Positions 54,332 through 63,613 of a stretch of 64,000 nt of DNA are shown here, piece after piece. The first letter of the stretch is position 1. Each line of letters begins with the position of its first letter. The translations under genes were made by a program, and so were the position numbers. Under the pieces are notes generated by a model. That model searched no databases. It worked only from the letters and a program-made list of their open reading frames with translations, and was not told the origin of the DNA. Location of the stretch: the NCBI RefSeq assembly GCF_002269255.1, contig NZ_CP022823.1, positions 3,162,001 through 3,226,000 of the forward strand, read 5' to 3'. The stretch is from Klebsiella quasivariicola. GTDB taxonomy: Bacteria > Pseudomonadota > Gammaproteobacteria > Enterobacterales > Enterobacteriaceae.

Positions 54332-55240
54332 ATGCGTGTTATCGACTATGGCCGCCTGCTGCTGCTCGCCGCCCTCTGGGGCGCCAGCTTTCTGTTTATG
54401 CGCATCACCACCCCGGCCTTCGGGGCGGTGAACAGCGCCTTTCTCCGCGTGTTGTTCGCCGCTATCGCGCTTGGGCTGTTACTCGGTGCGCAGGGGAAAT
54501 GGAGCGGGTATCAGGGAAAATTCATCTCCACTCTGAAGCTGGGGGTCATTAACTCCGGTCTTCCTTTTCTGATGTACTGCCTGGCCGCGCAGTGGCTGCC
54601 GGCGGGGTACTCCGCCACGCTCAACGCCACGGCGCCGATGATGGGAATGCTTATCGGCGCGTTATGCTTTGCAGAACCGTTAACCGTGCGTAAAGGCGGC
54701 GGCGCGATACTGGGCGCCATTGGCGTGGCGGTGATCGCGCGCCCAACGTCCAGCCTTAGCGCCGCTCTCCTGCTGCCGGGGATCGGCGCCTGCCTGATCG
54801 CGACCGCCTGTTACGGCCTGGCCGGCTTTCTGACCCGCCGCTGGATCCAGCAGCGGGGCGGCCTTGAGGCTGAGCGCGTCGCGCTGGGTAGCCAGGTCGG
54901 CGCTACGCTGTTTCTGTTCCCTTTCTTTCTCTGGTCCTGCTGGCATGGGCCAGCGGTAGACTGGCGGCAGAGTTTTCCGTGGATAGCGATAGTCATGCTG
55001 GGCGTGGTCTGCACGGCGGCAGGGTATATTCTCTATTTCCGCCTGATTGCCGATATAGGACCGCTGCGTTCGCTGTCCGTGACCTTTTTGATCCCACCTT
55101 TTGCGGTGCTGTGGGGCTATCTGTGCCTCAAAGAGACCCTCGAGGAAGAATTGATTCTCGGCGCGCTGCTGGTCTGTCTGGCACTGTGGATGACGGTCGT
55201 ACCGTCAGGGAGAAAACGTGGAGCGCCGGGCGGTGTATGA
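54332..55240 (+). CDS. EamA/DMT-family transporter
   Basis: This protein has 302 residues from the ATG at 54332, with AAGGAG 6 bases upstream; the frame extends to 54287 without a better site. Ten predicted spans form two EamA repeats (LLAALWGASFLFMRITTPAF first and LIATACYGLAGFLTRRW second), typical of drug/metabolite exporters such as RhtA/YedA. The substrate is unknown, possibly an amino acid or metabolite. The stop codon lies in the loop of a 12-bp hairpin. Confidence 0.87.
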   Translation: MRVIDYGRLLLLAALWGASFLFMRITTPAFGAVNSAFLRVLFAAIALGLLLGAQGKWSGYQGKFISTLKLGVINSGLPFLMYCLAAQWLPAGYSATLNATAPMMGMLIGALCFAEPLTVRKGGGAILGAIGVAVIARPTSSLSAALLLPGIGACLIATACYGLAGFLTRRWIQQRGGLEAERVALGSQVGATLFLFPFFLWSCWHGPAVDWRQSFPWIAIVMLGVVCTAAGYILYFRLIADIGPLRSLSVTFLIPPFAVLWGYLCLKETLEEELILGALLVCLALWMTVVPSGRKRGAPGGV

Positions 55241-55254
55241 TTCACCGCCCGGCG
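55224..55254. terminator. Hairpin containing the EamA stop codon
   Basis: A perfect 12-bp stem CGCCGGGCGGTG/CACCGCCCGGCG with a 7-base loop lies between the convergent EamA and yciO genes. The TGA stop is in the loop. There is no T run; the GC-rich sequence resembles REP-type elements. Confidence 0.6.
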
Positions 55255-55261
55255 AACACGA

Positions 55262-55882
55262 TTAGAGAAACGGCCTCACGTCGCCGACGCCTTCGCGCAG
55301 CACCACCGGGGTATCTTCCGTCAGGTCGATAACCGTGGTCGGCTGCTGCCCAAGGAAACCGCCGTGAATGATGAGGTCCACCACCTTCTCCAGACGATCT
55401 TTGATCTCTTCCGGGTCGGATTCGGTAAAGTCGCTGCCGGGCAGCATCAGCGAGGTGGAGAGCATCGGCTCGCCTAAAGTCTCGAGCAACGCCTGAGCAA
55501 TAGGGTTAGACGGGACGCGCATGCCGATGGTTTTACGCTTCTCCTGCAGCAGCCGGCGCGGCACTTCTTTGGTCCCCTTAAGGATAAAGGTGTAGTTGCC
55601 CGGGGTGTTGTTTTTCATCAGGCGAAACGCCACGTTGTCGACAAAGGCATAGGTCGACAGCTCGGACAGGTCGCGGCACATCAGGGTGAAGTTGTGGCCG
55701 TCCGGCAGCTGACGAATGCGGCAAATCCGCTCCATCGCGCCCTTATCTTCAATTTTGCAGCCCAGCGCGTAGCCGGAGTCGGTTGGATAAACGATCACCC
55801 CGCCCTTACGCACAATCTCCACCGCCTGGTTAATCAACCGCGCCTGCGGATTATCCGGATGGATATAAAAAAACTGGCTCAT
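55262..55882 (-). CDS. yciO: Sua5/YciO/YrdC-family protein YciO
   Basis: This 206-residue YrdC-like domain protein has the N-terminal motif KGGVIVYPTDSGYALGC and the dsRNA/nucleotide-binding core RRLLQEKRKTIGMRVPSNPIAQALL. TsaC relatives make threonylcarbamoyl-AMP for tRNA t6A; YciO lacks strong activity in E. coli and its role is uncertain. It lies 16 bases after rnm, likely co-transcribed. Confidence 0.93.
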   Translation of the reverse strand: MSQFFYIHPDNPQARLINQAVEIVRKGGVIVYPTDSGYALGCKIEDKGAMERICRIRQLPDGHNFTLMCRDLSELSTYAFVDNVAFRLMKNNTPGNYTFILKGTKEVPRRLLQEKRKTIGMRVPSNPIAQALLETLGEPMLSTSLMLPGSDFTESDPEEIKDRLEKVVDLIIHGGFLGQQPTTVIDLTEDTPVVLREGVGDVRPFL

Positions 55883-55898
55883 ACTTCCCTCTCAATTT

Positions 55899-56762
55899 TT
55901 ATTCGGCGGCCGTTTCCCAGCTGTGCCAGACGCCTTCCACGCCGGCAGGAAGCCAGAGCTTACGGCCAAGCTCGATCCACGCGCAGGGCTGATGAAAATC
56001 GGACCCCTGCGACGCCAGAAGACCAAACTGCACGGCCAGGGCGGCCAGCTGGGCACGCTCATGGGGCGCCTGCTGACACTGGGCCACTTCCATAGCGTCA
56101 CCGCCCTGCTCGCTAAAGTGGGCCAACAACCGCTTCAGCCACTTGGCGGAAAGATCGTAGCGCCCGGGATGGGCTATCACCGCCTTGCCGCCAGAATGAT
56201 GAATGACATCAATCGCTTGTTTTATTGTACACCACTGCGGCGGCACGTAACCGGTTTTCCCACGGGCAAGGTATTTTTTGAAGACCTCCGCCATGTTTTT
56301 CGCGTGGCCGGCCTCTACCAGAAAACGGGCAAAATGGCCGCGGGTGACGGCGCCACCGTCCGCCAGGCGCAGCGCCCCTTCCCAGGCGCCGGGGATGCGC
56401 GCCTTCTCCAGGCGCTCGGCAATCATCTGGCCGCGCAGCTGGCGCCGCGCTTTCTGCTCCTCCAGCAGGGCGGTCATCGCCGGGTGCGCAATATCAATAT
56501 TGAGACCCACAATATGAATCTCATGGTTCTCCCAGAGGGTGGAAATCTCGACGCCATTCACCAGCGTTAAGGGTAATCCGGCGCGGGCGATCTCTTCCCG
56601 CGCCGCCGGGATCGCCGCCACGCTGTCATGGTCAGTGATCGCCAGGGTGCCAACGCGCATCTCATGGGCGCGGTGGACCAGTTCCTGCGGAGTCAGCCGC
56701 CCGTCAGAGGCGGTGGTGTGGCTGTGCAGATCGTAAATCACTGCGTATTGGCTGTCGCTCAA
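55899..56762 (-). CDS. rnm: RNase AM (YciV/TrpH), PHP-family 5'-3' exoribonuclease
   Basis: This 287-residue PHP-domain metallohydrolase has metal-binding motifs DLHSHTTASDG (about 11-21), ITDHDS (about 42-47) and GSDFHQP near the C-terminus. In E. coli it matures the 5' ends of 5S, 16S and 23S rRNA and degrades RNA mononucleotides and pAp-like substrates. It is slightly shorter than the 293-residue E. coli protein. It is divergent from the trp operon. Confidence 0.93.
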   Translation of the reverse strand: MSDSQYAVIYDLHSHTTASDGRLTPQELVHRAHEMRVGTLAITDHDSVAAIPAAREEIARAGLPLTLVNGVEISTLWENHEIHIVGLNIDIAHPAMTALLEEQKARRQLRGQMIAERLEKARIPGAWEGALRLADGGAVTRGHFARFLVEAGHAKNMAEVFKKYLARGKTGYVPPQWCTIKQAIDVIHHSGGKAVIAHPGRYDLSAKWLKRLLAHFSEQGGDAMEVAQCQQAPHERAQLAALAVQFGLLASQGSDFHQPCAWIELGRKLWLPAGVEGVWHSWETAAE

Positions 56763-56837
56763 AAGGACTCCTGCTGGACTTCAAGGTAAATAAGCGCATT
56801 ATCATACCGACAGGCAGAGAAAATCTGCAAACAAGGG

Positions 56838-56873
56838 TTGACTTTATTCCATCGAACTAGTTAACTAGTACGC
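56838..56873 (+). promoter_or_regulatory. trp promoter and TrpR operator
   Basis: A -35 box TTGACT at 56838-56843 and a -10 box TTAACT at 56861-56866 have the ideal 17-bp spacing. The palindrome CGAACTAGTTAACTAGTACG at 56853-56872, identical to the E. coli trp operator as I know it, overlaps the -10, so TrpR with tryptophan blocks polymerase. Confidence 0.95.
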
Positions 56874-56897
56874 AAGTTCACATGAAGGGGTATCACG

Positions 56898-56945
56898 ATG
56901 AAAAAGCACATTATCACTCTGCACAGCTGGTGGCGCACCTCCTGA
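56898..56945 (+). CDS. trpL: trp leader peptide
   Basis: This 15-residue leader, MKKHIITLHSWWRTS, has tandem Trp codons at positions 11 and 12. Ribosome stalling there when charged Trp-tRNA is scarce favours the antiterminator and lets the operon be transcribed. The E. coli leader is 14 residues with the same WWRTS end. An AAGGGG stretch about 8 bases upstream serves as the ribosome site. Confidence 0.95.
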   Translation: MKKHIITLHSWWRTS

Positions 56946-56991
56946 CAACGGGCGGCGTGATCGCGTTTTGCATTCAGCATACAGATACCCG

Positions 56992-57014
56992 GCCCGCCAA
57001 TGAGCGGGCTTTTT
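56992..57014 (+). terminator. trp attenuator (3:4 hairpin)
   Basis: Stem GCCCGC/GCGGGC with a 6-base loop is followed by TTTTT about 45 bases after trpL. The competing antiterminator is visible: GGCGG near 56951-56955 (segment 2) can pair with CCGCC in segment 3. Confidence 0.93.
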
Positions 57015-57050
57015 ATTGGACAAAAATAATACGAACAGGCGAGAACAATA

Positions 57051-58613
57051 ATGCAAACATCCAAACCGGCACTCGAGCTTCTCACCAGCGACGCCATCTA
57101 CCGGGAGAACCCGACGGCGTTATTCCACCAACTGTGCGGCGCCCGTCCGGCCACGCTGCTGCTGGAATCGGCTGACATCGACAGTAAAAATGACTTAAAA
57201 AGCCTGCTGCTGGTCGACAGCGCGCTGCGCATCACCGCTCTTGGTGACACTGTCACTATTCAGGCCCTCTCCGCCAACGGCGCCGCGCTGCTGGAACTGC
57301 TGGACGGCGCGCTGCCTTCCGGGATCGCCAATCAGCGCCAGCCCAACGGTCGCATTCTGACCTTCCCGGCGGTCAGCGCCCTGCTCGATGAAGACGCCCG
57401 CCTCTGTTCGCTGTCAGTGTTTGACGCCTTCCGTCTCCTGCAGGAGCTGGTGACCGTTCCGGCTCACGAGCGCGAAGCGATGTTCTTCGGCGGCCTGTTC
57501 GCCTATGACCTGGTGGCCGGTTTTGAAGATCTCCCGCAGTTGCAAAGCGACACCGCCTGCCCGGACTACTGCTTCTACCTGGCGGAAACCCTGCTGGTCA
57601 TCGACCATCAGACCAAGCATACCCGCATTCAGGCCAGTCTCTTCACCCCACTGGAGAGTGAAAAGCAGCGCCTGGAGCAACGCCTCAGCCAACTGCGTCA
57701 GCAGCTGAACGAGCCACCGGCGCCGCTGCCGGTCACCACCGTGGCCGAAATGCGCTGCGACGTTGACCAGAGCGATGAAGAGTACGGCGCGGTGGTGCGT
57801 AAAATGCAGCGTGCGATCCGCGCCGGGGAAATCTTTCAGGTGGTTCCTTCCCGTCGCTTCTCGCTGCCCTGCCCGTCGCCGCTGGCCGCTTATGATGTGC
57901 TGAAAAAGAGCAACCCCAGCCCGTACATGTTCTTTATGCAGGACAACGATTTCACCCTGTTCGGCGCCTCGCCGGAAAGTTCGCTGAAGTATGATGCCGT
58001 TAGCCGTCAGATTGAGATCTACCCCATCGCCGGCACGCGGCCACGCGGCCGTCGCGCCGACGGCTCGCTGGATCGCGATCTTGACAGCCGCATCGAACTG
58101 GAAATGCGCACCGACCATAAAGAGCTTTCCGAACACCTGATGCTGGTGGACCTGGCGCGTAATGACCTGGCGCGCATCTGCACCCCGGGCAGCCGCTATG
58201 TCGCCGATTTAACCAAGGTTGACCGCTACTCCTTCGTGATGCATCTGGTCTCCCGCGTGGTCGGCGAACTGCGTCAGGATCTCGACGTCCTCCACGCCTA
58301 TCGCGCCTGCATGAACATGGGCACCCTCAGCGGCGCGCCGAAGGTTCGCGCTATGCAGCTGATTGCCGCCGCCGAAGGTAAACGCCGCGGCAGCTACGGC
58401 GGCGCGGTGGGCTATTTCACCGCCCACGGCGACCTCGATACCTGCATCGTCATCCGTTCCGCCTATGTTCAGGAGGGTATCGCTACCGTCCAGGCCGGCG
58501 CCGGCATTGTGCTCGACTCGGTTCCTCAGTCGGAAGCGGATGAGACCCGAAATAAAGCCCGCGCGGTGCTGCGCGCCATTGCCCAGGCCCATCACGCGAA
58601 GGAGATTTTCTGA
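57051..58613 (+). CDS. trpE: Anthranilate synthase component I
   Basis: This 520-residue enzyme makes anthranilate from chorismate with ammonia or, with TrpG, glutamine. The Trp feedback site LLLESADIDSK (S40) is intact, so the enzyme should be inhibited by tryptophan. The chorismate-binding domain is C-terminal, with PIAGTRPRGRRADG, ELRTDHKE-like EMRTDHKELSEHLMLVDLARND and GTLSGAPKVRAM. The TGA overlaps the trpD ATG by one base for coupled translation. Confidence 0.97.
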   Translation: MQTSKPALELLTSDAIYRENPTALFHQLCGARPATLLLESADIDSKNDLKSLLLVDSALRITALGDTVTIQALSANGAALLELLDGALPSGIANQRQPNGRILTFPAVSALLDEDARLCSLSVFDAFRLLQELVTVPAHEREAMFFGGLFAYDLVAGFEDLPQLQSDTACPDYCFYLAETLLVIDHQTKHTRIQASLFTPLESEKQRLEQRLSQLRQQLNEPPAPLPVTTVAEMRCDVDQSDEEYGAVVRKMQRAIRAGEIFQVVPSRRFSLPCPSPLAAYDVLKKSNPSPYMFFMQDNDFTLFGASPESSLKYDAVSRQIEIYPIAGTRPRGRRADGSLDRDLDSRIELEMRTDHKELSEHLMLVDLARNDLARICTPGSRYVADLTKVDRYSFVMHLVSRVVGELRQDLDVLHAYRACMNMGTLSGAPKVRAMQLIAAAEGKRRGSYGGAVGYFTAHGDLDTCIVIRSAYVQEGIATVQAGAGIVLDSVPQSEADETRNKARAVLRAIAQAHHAKEIF

Positions 58614-60208
58614 TGGCTGACATTCTGCTGCTCGATAATATCGATTCTTTCACCTATAACCTGGCAGACCAGCTGCGGGCCAACGGCCATAACGTGGTGA
58701 TTTATCGCAACTCCGTCCCGGCGCAGGCGCTGATTGAGCGTCTGGGCACCATGGACAACCCGGTGCTGATGCTCTCCCCGGGCCCGGGTACGCCGAGCGA
58801 AGCTGGCTGCATGCCGGAGCTGCTGACCCGTATGCGCGGCAAGCTGCCGATCATCGGCATCTGTCTTGGCCATCAGGCCATTGTCGAAGCCTACGGCGGC
58901 TATGTCGGCCAGGCGGGCGAGATCCTGCATGGCAAAGCCTCCAGCATTGAGCACGACGGCCAGGCGATGTTTGCCGGTCTGGCTAACCCGCTGCCGGTGG
59001 CGCGCTACCACTCGCTGGTCGGCAGCAACATTCCCGCCGGGCTGACGATTAACGCCAATTTCAACGGTATGGTGATGGCCGTGCGTCATGACGCGGACCG
59101 GGTGTGCGGCTTCCAGTTCCATCCGGAATCGATCCTCACTACCCAGGGCGCACGCCTGCTGGAGCAGACCCTGGCCTGGGCGCTGCAGAAGCTGGAGCAT
59201 ACCAACACCCTCCAGCCGATCCTCGAGAAGCTGTACCAGGCGGAAACCCTGAGCCAGCAGGAGAGCCACCAGCTGTTCTCCGCCGTCGTGCGCGGCGAAG
59301 TGAAGCCTGAGCAACTGGCCGCCGCGCTGGTCAGTATGAAAGTGCGCGGCGAGCAGCCGCAGGAAATTGCCGGCGCCGCCACCGCGCTGCTGGAAAACGC
59401 CGCGCCGTTCCCGCGCCCGGACTACCTGTTTGCCGATATCGTCGGCACCGGTGGCGACGGCAGCAACAGCATCAATATCTCCACCGCCAGCGCCTTTGTC
59501 GCCGCCGCCTGCGGGTTAAAAGTGGCAAAACACGGCAACCGCAGCGTCTCTAGTAAATCAGGCTCTTCTGACCTGCTGGCAGCCTTCGGCATTAATCTCG
59601 ATATGAACGCCGATAAATCCCGCACTGCGCTCGATGAGCTGGGCGTCTGCTTCCTGTTCGCGCCGAAATACCACACCGGTTTCCGCCATGCGATGCCGGT
59701 CCGCCAGCAGTTGAAGACCCGCACCCTGTTCAACGTGCTGGGGCCGCTGATCAATCCGGCGCATCCGCCGCTGGCGCTGATTGGCGTCTACAGCCCGGAA
59801 CTGGTGCTGCCGATCGCCGAGACCCTGCGCGTGCTGGGATATCAGCGCGCGGCGGTGGTGCACAGCGGTGGGATGGATGAAGTCTCGCTGCATGCGCCTA
59901 CGGTGGTGGCCGAACTGCATAACGGGGAAATTAAAAGCTATCAGCTAACCGCCGACGACTTCGGCCTGACGCCTTACCATCAGGCGCAGCTGGCGGGCGG
60001 CACCCCGGAAGAAAACCGTGACATTCTGACGCGCTTGCTACAAGGTAAAGGTGAAGCCGCTCACGAAGCCGCCGTCGCCGCCAACGTCGCCATGTTGATG
60101 CGTTTACACGGGCATGAAGATCTGAAAGCTAACGCTCAGCAGGTACTGGATGTGCTGCACAGCGGCGCGGCCTATGACAGAGTGACCGCCTTAGCGGCAA
60201 GAGGGTAA
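58613..60208 (+). CDS. trpD: TrpGD: glutamine amidotransferase and anthranilate phosphoribosyltransferase
   Basis: This is a 531-residue natural fusion as in E. coli. Residues 1 to about 195 are a class I glutamine amidotransferase (TrpG) with nucleophile C84 in GICLGHQA and the His-Glu pair in FQFHPES. Residues from about 200 on are TrpD, with the PRPP motif GTGGDGSNSINIS and KHGNRSVSSKSGSSD. It supplies ammonia to TrpE and transfers phosphoribose to anthranilate. Confidence 0.97.
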   Translation: MADILLLDNIDSFTYNLADQLRANGHNVVIYRNSVPAQALIERLGTMDNPVLMLSPGPGTPSEAGCMPELLTRMRGKLPIIGICLGHQAIVEAYGGYVGQAGEILHGKASSIEHDGQAMFAGLANPLPVARYHSLVGSNIPAGLTINANFNGMVMAVRHDADRVCGFQFHPESILTTQGARLLEQTLAWALQKLEHTNTLQPILEKLYQAETLSQQESHQLFSAVVRGEVKPEQLAAALVSMKVRGEQPQEIAGAATALLENAAPFPRPDYLFADIVGTGGDGSNSINISTASAFVAAACGLKVAKHGNRSVSSKSGSSDLLAAFGINLDMNADKSRTALDELGVCFLFAPKYHTGFRHAMPVRQQLKTRTLFNVLGPLINPAHPPLALIGVYSPELVLPIAETLRVLGYQRAAVVHSGGMDEVSLHAPTVVAELHNGEIKSYQLTADDFGLTPYHQAQLAGGTPEENRDILTRLLQGKGEAAHEAAVAANVAMLMRLHGHEDLKANAQQVLDVLHSGAAYDRVTALAARG

Positions 60209-60211
60209 AGA

Positions 60212-61570
60212 ATGCAAACCGTTTTAGCAAAAATCGTTGCCGACAAAGCGATTTGGGTGGAAGCCCGCAAACAACAACAACCGTTAGCCAGTTTTCAGAA
60301 TGAAGTGGTCCCGACGCAGCGCAATTTCTATGATGCGCTGGCCGGCACCCGCACCGCGTTTATTCTCGAGTGCAAAAAGGCCTCGCCGTCGAAGGGGTTG
60401 ATTCGCGAGGATTTCGACCCGGCGGCGATCGCCAGTATCTACAAGCACTACGCCTCGGCGATCTCGGTGCTGTGTGATGAGAAATATTTCCAGGGCAGTT
60501 TCGATTTTCTGCCGATCGTCAGCAAGGTCGCGCCGCAGCCGATCCTGTGTAAGGACTTCACCATCGACCCTTACCAGATCTACCTGGCGCGCTACTATCA
60601 GGCCGACGCCTGCCTGCTGATGCTCTCGGTACTCGACGATGAGCAGTACCGCCAGCTCTCCGCGGTCGCGCACAGCCTGAATATGGGCGTGCTGACCGAA
60701 GTCAGCAATGAAGAGGAGCTGGAGCGCGCTATCGTCCTGAAGGCCAAGGTGGTGGGTATTAACAACCGCGACCTGCGCGATATGTCGATTGACCTTAACC
60801 GCACCCGTCAGCTGGCGGCGCGTCTCGGCCCGGATGTCACGGTGATCAGCGAATCCGGCATCCATACCTATGCTGAAGTGCGCGAGCTGAGCCACTTCGC
60901 CAACGGCTTCCTGATCGGCTCCGCCCTGATGGAGCAGGCGGATCTGGACGCGGCGGTCAAACGCGTACTGCTCGGCGAGAACAAAGTGTGCGGCCTCACG
61001 CGCCCGCAGGATGCCCAGGTGGCCTGGGAGTCTGGCGCCATCTACGGTGGCCTGATTTTTGTCCCGACCTCGCCGCGGGCGGTGAATGATGCCCAGGCCA
61101 AAGCGGTGATCGCCGCTGCGCCGCTGCAGTACGTCGGCGTCTTTCGCAATGCGCCGCTGGACGAGGTGGTCGCCCGCGCACAGGCTCTGGGGCTGGCCGC
61201 CGTGCAACTGCACGGTGATGAAGACCAGGCCTATATCGACGCGCTGCGCGACGCCCTCACGGACAATGTCCGCATCTGGAAAGCACTGAGCGTTGGCGAA
61301 ACTTTCCCGGCCCGTACGCTCCGCCATGTCGACAAATACCTGCTGGACAACGGCCAGGGCGGCAGTGGCCAGCGCTTTGACTGGAGCCTGCTGCAGGGTC
61401 AGGATCTGCGCAACGTCATGCTGGCGGGCGGCCTGGGGGCGGATAACTGTGTGGAAGCGGCCAAAAGCGGCTGTGCCGGACTCGATTTCAATTCAGGCGT
61501 AGAGTCGCAACCCGGGATTAAAGACGCCAGCAAGCTGGCCTCCGTATTCCAGACGCTGCGCGCATATTAA
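60212..61570 (+). CDS. trpC: TrpCF: indole-3-glycerol-phosphate synthase and phosphoribosylanthranilate isomerase
   Basis: This is a 452-residue bifunctional fusion. The N-terminal IGPS barrel (about 1-255) shows ILECKKASPSKGLIREDFD and the catalytic CKDFTIDPYQI and INNRDL strands. The C-terminal PRAI barrel (about 256-452) begins KVCGLTRPQDA and ends SGVESQPGIKD. It starts 3 bases after trpD. The two domains catalyse consecutive steps, isomerisation then ring closure. Confidence 0.97.
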   Translation: MQTVLAKIVADKAIWVEARKQQQPLASFQNEVVPTQRNFYDALAGTRTAFILECKKASPSKGLIREDFDPAAIASIYKHYASAISVLCDEKYFQGSFDFLPIVSKVAPQPILCKDFTIDPYQIYLARYYQADACLLMLSVLDDEQYRQLSAVAHSLNMGVLTEVSNEEELERAIVLKAKVVGINNRDLRDMSIDLNRTRQLAARLGPDVTVISESGIHTYAEVRELSHFANGFLIGSALMEQADLDAAVKRVLLGENKVCGLTRPQDAQVAWESGAIYGGLIFVPTSPRAVNDAQAKAVIAAAPLQYVGVFRNAPLDEVVARAQALGLAAVQLHGDEDQAYIDALRDALTDNVRIWKALSVGETFPARTLRHVDKYLLDNGQGGSGQRFDWSLLQGQDLRNVMLAGGLGADNCVEAAKSGCAGLDFNSGVESQPGIKDASKLASVFQTLRAY

Positions 61571-61579
61571 GGAGCAATA

Positions 61580-62773
61580 ATGAGCACTTTACTGAACCCC
61601 TATTTCGGCGAATTCGGCGGCATGTATGTGCCGCAGATCCTGATGCCCGCCCTGCGCCAGCTGGAAGAGGCTTTTGTCAGCGCGCAGAAGGACCCGGCCT
61701 TTCAGGCGGAATTCACCGACCTGCTGAAAAACTACGCCGGTCGTCCGACGGCCCTGACCAAATGCCGGAATCTGACCGAAGGCACCCGCACCACCCTGTA
61801 TCTGAAACGCGAAGATCTGCTGCACGGCGGCGCGCACAAAACCAACCAGGTGCTGGGCCAGGCCCTGCTGGCCAAACGGATGGGCAAAACCGAAATTATC
61901 GCCGAGACCGGCGCCGGTCAGCACGGGGTCGCCTCAGCGCTGGCCAGCGCCCTGCTCGGCCTGAAATGCCGTATCTACATGGGCGCCAAGGACGTCGAGC
62001 GCCAGTCGCCGAACGTCTTCCGTATGCGCCTGATGGGCGCCGAGGTGATCCCGGTGCACAGCGGCTCCGCCACGCTGAAAGATGCCTGTAATGAGGCGCT
62101 GCGCGACTGGTCTGGTAGCTACGAGAAGGCGCACTATATGCTGGGCACCGCCGCCGGTCCGCATCCGTTCCCGACCATTGTACGTGAATTCCAGCGCATG
62201 ATTGGCGAAGAGACTAAAGCGCAGATCCTCGAAAAAGAGGGACGTCTGCCGGACGCGGTGATCGCCTGCGTTGGCGGTGGGTCAAACGCCATCGGCATGT
62301 TTGCCGACTTTATTGATGAAACCAACGTCGGCCTGATCGGCGTGGAACCGGCCGGGCACGGTATCGAGAGCGGCGAGCACGGCGCGCCGCTGAAGCATGG
62401 CCGCGTGGGGATCTACTTCGGTATGAAGTCGCCGATGATGCAAACCGCCGACGGCCAGATCGAAGAGTCTTACTCCATTTCCGCCGGGCTGGACTTCCCG
62501 TCCGTTGGGCCGCAGCACGCGTTTCTGAACAGCACCGGTCGCGCTGACTATGTGTCGATCACCGACGACGAAGCGCTGGATGCGTTTAAAGCGCTCTCCC
62601 GCCACGAAGGGATTATCCCGGCGCTGGAGTCCTCTCACGCTCTGGCCCACGCGCTGAAGATGATGCGCGAGAACCCGGAAAAAGAGCAGCTGCTGGTGGT
62701 TAACCTCTCCGGCCGCGGCGACAAAGACATTTTCACCGTACACGACATCCTGAAAGCGCGAGGGGAAATCTGA
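61580..62773 (+). CDS. trpB: Tryptophan synthase beta subunit
   Basis: This 397-residue PLP enzyme condenses indole with serine. The PLP lysine is K87 in HGGAHKTNQ, the phosphate loop is VGGGSNAIGMF, and the family segment ETGAGQHGVASA is present. Length equals E. coli TrpB. It starts 9 bases after trpC with AAGGAG upstream, and its TGA overlaps the trpA ATG. Confidence 0.98.
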   Translation: MSTLLNPYFGEFGGMYVPQILMPALRQLEEAFVSAQKDPAFQAEFTDLLKNYAGRPTALTKCRNLTEGTRTTLYLKREDLLHGGAHKTNQVLGQALLAKRMGKTEIIAETGAGQHGVASALASALLGLKCRIYMGAKDVERQSPNVFRMRLMGAEVIPVHSGSATLKDACNEALRDWSGSYEKAHYMLGTAAGPHPFPTIVREFQRMIGEETKAQILEKEGRLPDAVIACVGGGSNAIGMFADFIDETNVGLIGVEPAGHGIESGEHGAPLKHGRVGIYFGMKSPMMQTADGQIEESYSISAGLDFPSVGPQHAFLNSTGRADYVSITDDEALDAFKALSRHEGIIPALESSHALAHALKMMRENPEKEQLLVVNLSGRGDKDIFTVHDILKARGEI

Positions 62774-63582
62774 TGGAACGCTATGAGACGCTGTTTGCCC
62801 AACTGAAAAGCCGCCAGGAAGGCGCCTTCGTTCCCTTTGTCACCCTCGGCGATCCGGGACCGGAGCAGTCGCTGAAAATTATCGATGCGCTGATCGAAGG
62901 CGGCGCCGATGCCCTGGAGCTGGGGATCCCCTTCTCCGACCCGCTGGCAGACGGCCCGACCATCCAGGGCGCAGCCCTGCGCGCCTTCGCCGCGGGGGTC
63001 ACCCCGGCGCAGTGCTTCGAGATGCTGGCGGCGATCCGCCAGAAGCATCCGACCATCCCAATCGGCCTGCTGATGTATGCCAACCTCGTCTTCAGCCCGG
63101 GCATCGATGCGTTCTATGCCCAGTGCGAACGCGTCGGCGTCGACTCGGTGCTGGTGGCCGACGTGCCGGTGGAAGAGTCCGCCCCGTTCCGCCAGGCGGC
63201 GATGCGCCATAATATCGCGCCGATTTTCATCTGCCCGCCCAATGCGGATGACGATTTACTGCGCCAGATTGCCTCTTATGGCCGCGGCTACACCTATCTG
63301 CTGTCGCGTGCCGGGGTGACGGGTGCGGAAAATCGCGCCGCGCTACCGCTACACCACCTGGTGGAGAAGCTGGCGGAATATCACGCCGCACCGCCGCTGC
63401 AGGGCTTTGGTATCTCCGCGCCGGAGCAGGTGAGCGCCGCCATTGACGCCGGGGCCGCCGGGGCTATCTCCGGTTCCGCCATCGTCAAAATCATCGAACG
63501 CCACCTCGATGAGCCGCAGATCATGCTCGACGAACTGAAAGCCTTCGTCCAGAGTCTGAAGGCGGCGACCAAAACCGCCTGA
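62773..63582 (+). CDS. trpA: Tryptophan synthase alpha subunit
   Basis: This 269-residue TIM-barrel subunit cleaves indole-3-glycerol phosphate and channels indole to TrpB. Catalytic residues E49 and D60 are present in ALELGIPFSDPLAD. The phosphate loop GFGISAPEQV and GAISGSAIVKIIE are intact. It is the last gene of the operon. Confidence 0.97.
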   Translation: MERYETLFAQLKSRQEGAFVPFVTLGDPGPEQSLKIIDALIEGGADALELGIPFSDPLADGPTIQGAALRAFAAGVTPAQCFEMLAAIRQKHPTIPIGLLMYANLVFSPGIDAFYAQCERVGVDSVLVADVPVEESAPFRQAAMRHNIAPIFICPPNADDDLLRQIASYGRGYTYLLSRAGVTGAENRAALPLHHLVEKLAEYHAAPPLQGFGISAPEQVSAAIDAGAAGAISGSAIVKIIERHLDEPQIMLDELKAFVQSLKAATKTA

Positions 63583-63588
63583 CCATCA

Positions 63589-63613
63589 GCCGCCTGGCAT
63601 CGCGCCAGGCGGC
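63589..63613 (+). terminator. trp operon terminator
   Basis: A perfect 10-bp stem GCCGCCTGGC/GCCAGGCGGC with a 5-base loop lies 6 bases after the trpA stop. The tail GATTTCCTCG has few T, so Rho may assist, as at the E. coli trp t/t-prime pair. Confidence 0.75.

Noticed and set aside
56865..57097. Minus-strand ORFs (63 and 78 codons) across the trp leader
   Set aside because: They are antisense to trpL and the attenuator, whose identity is certain.
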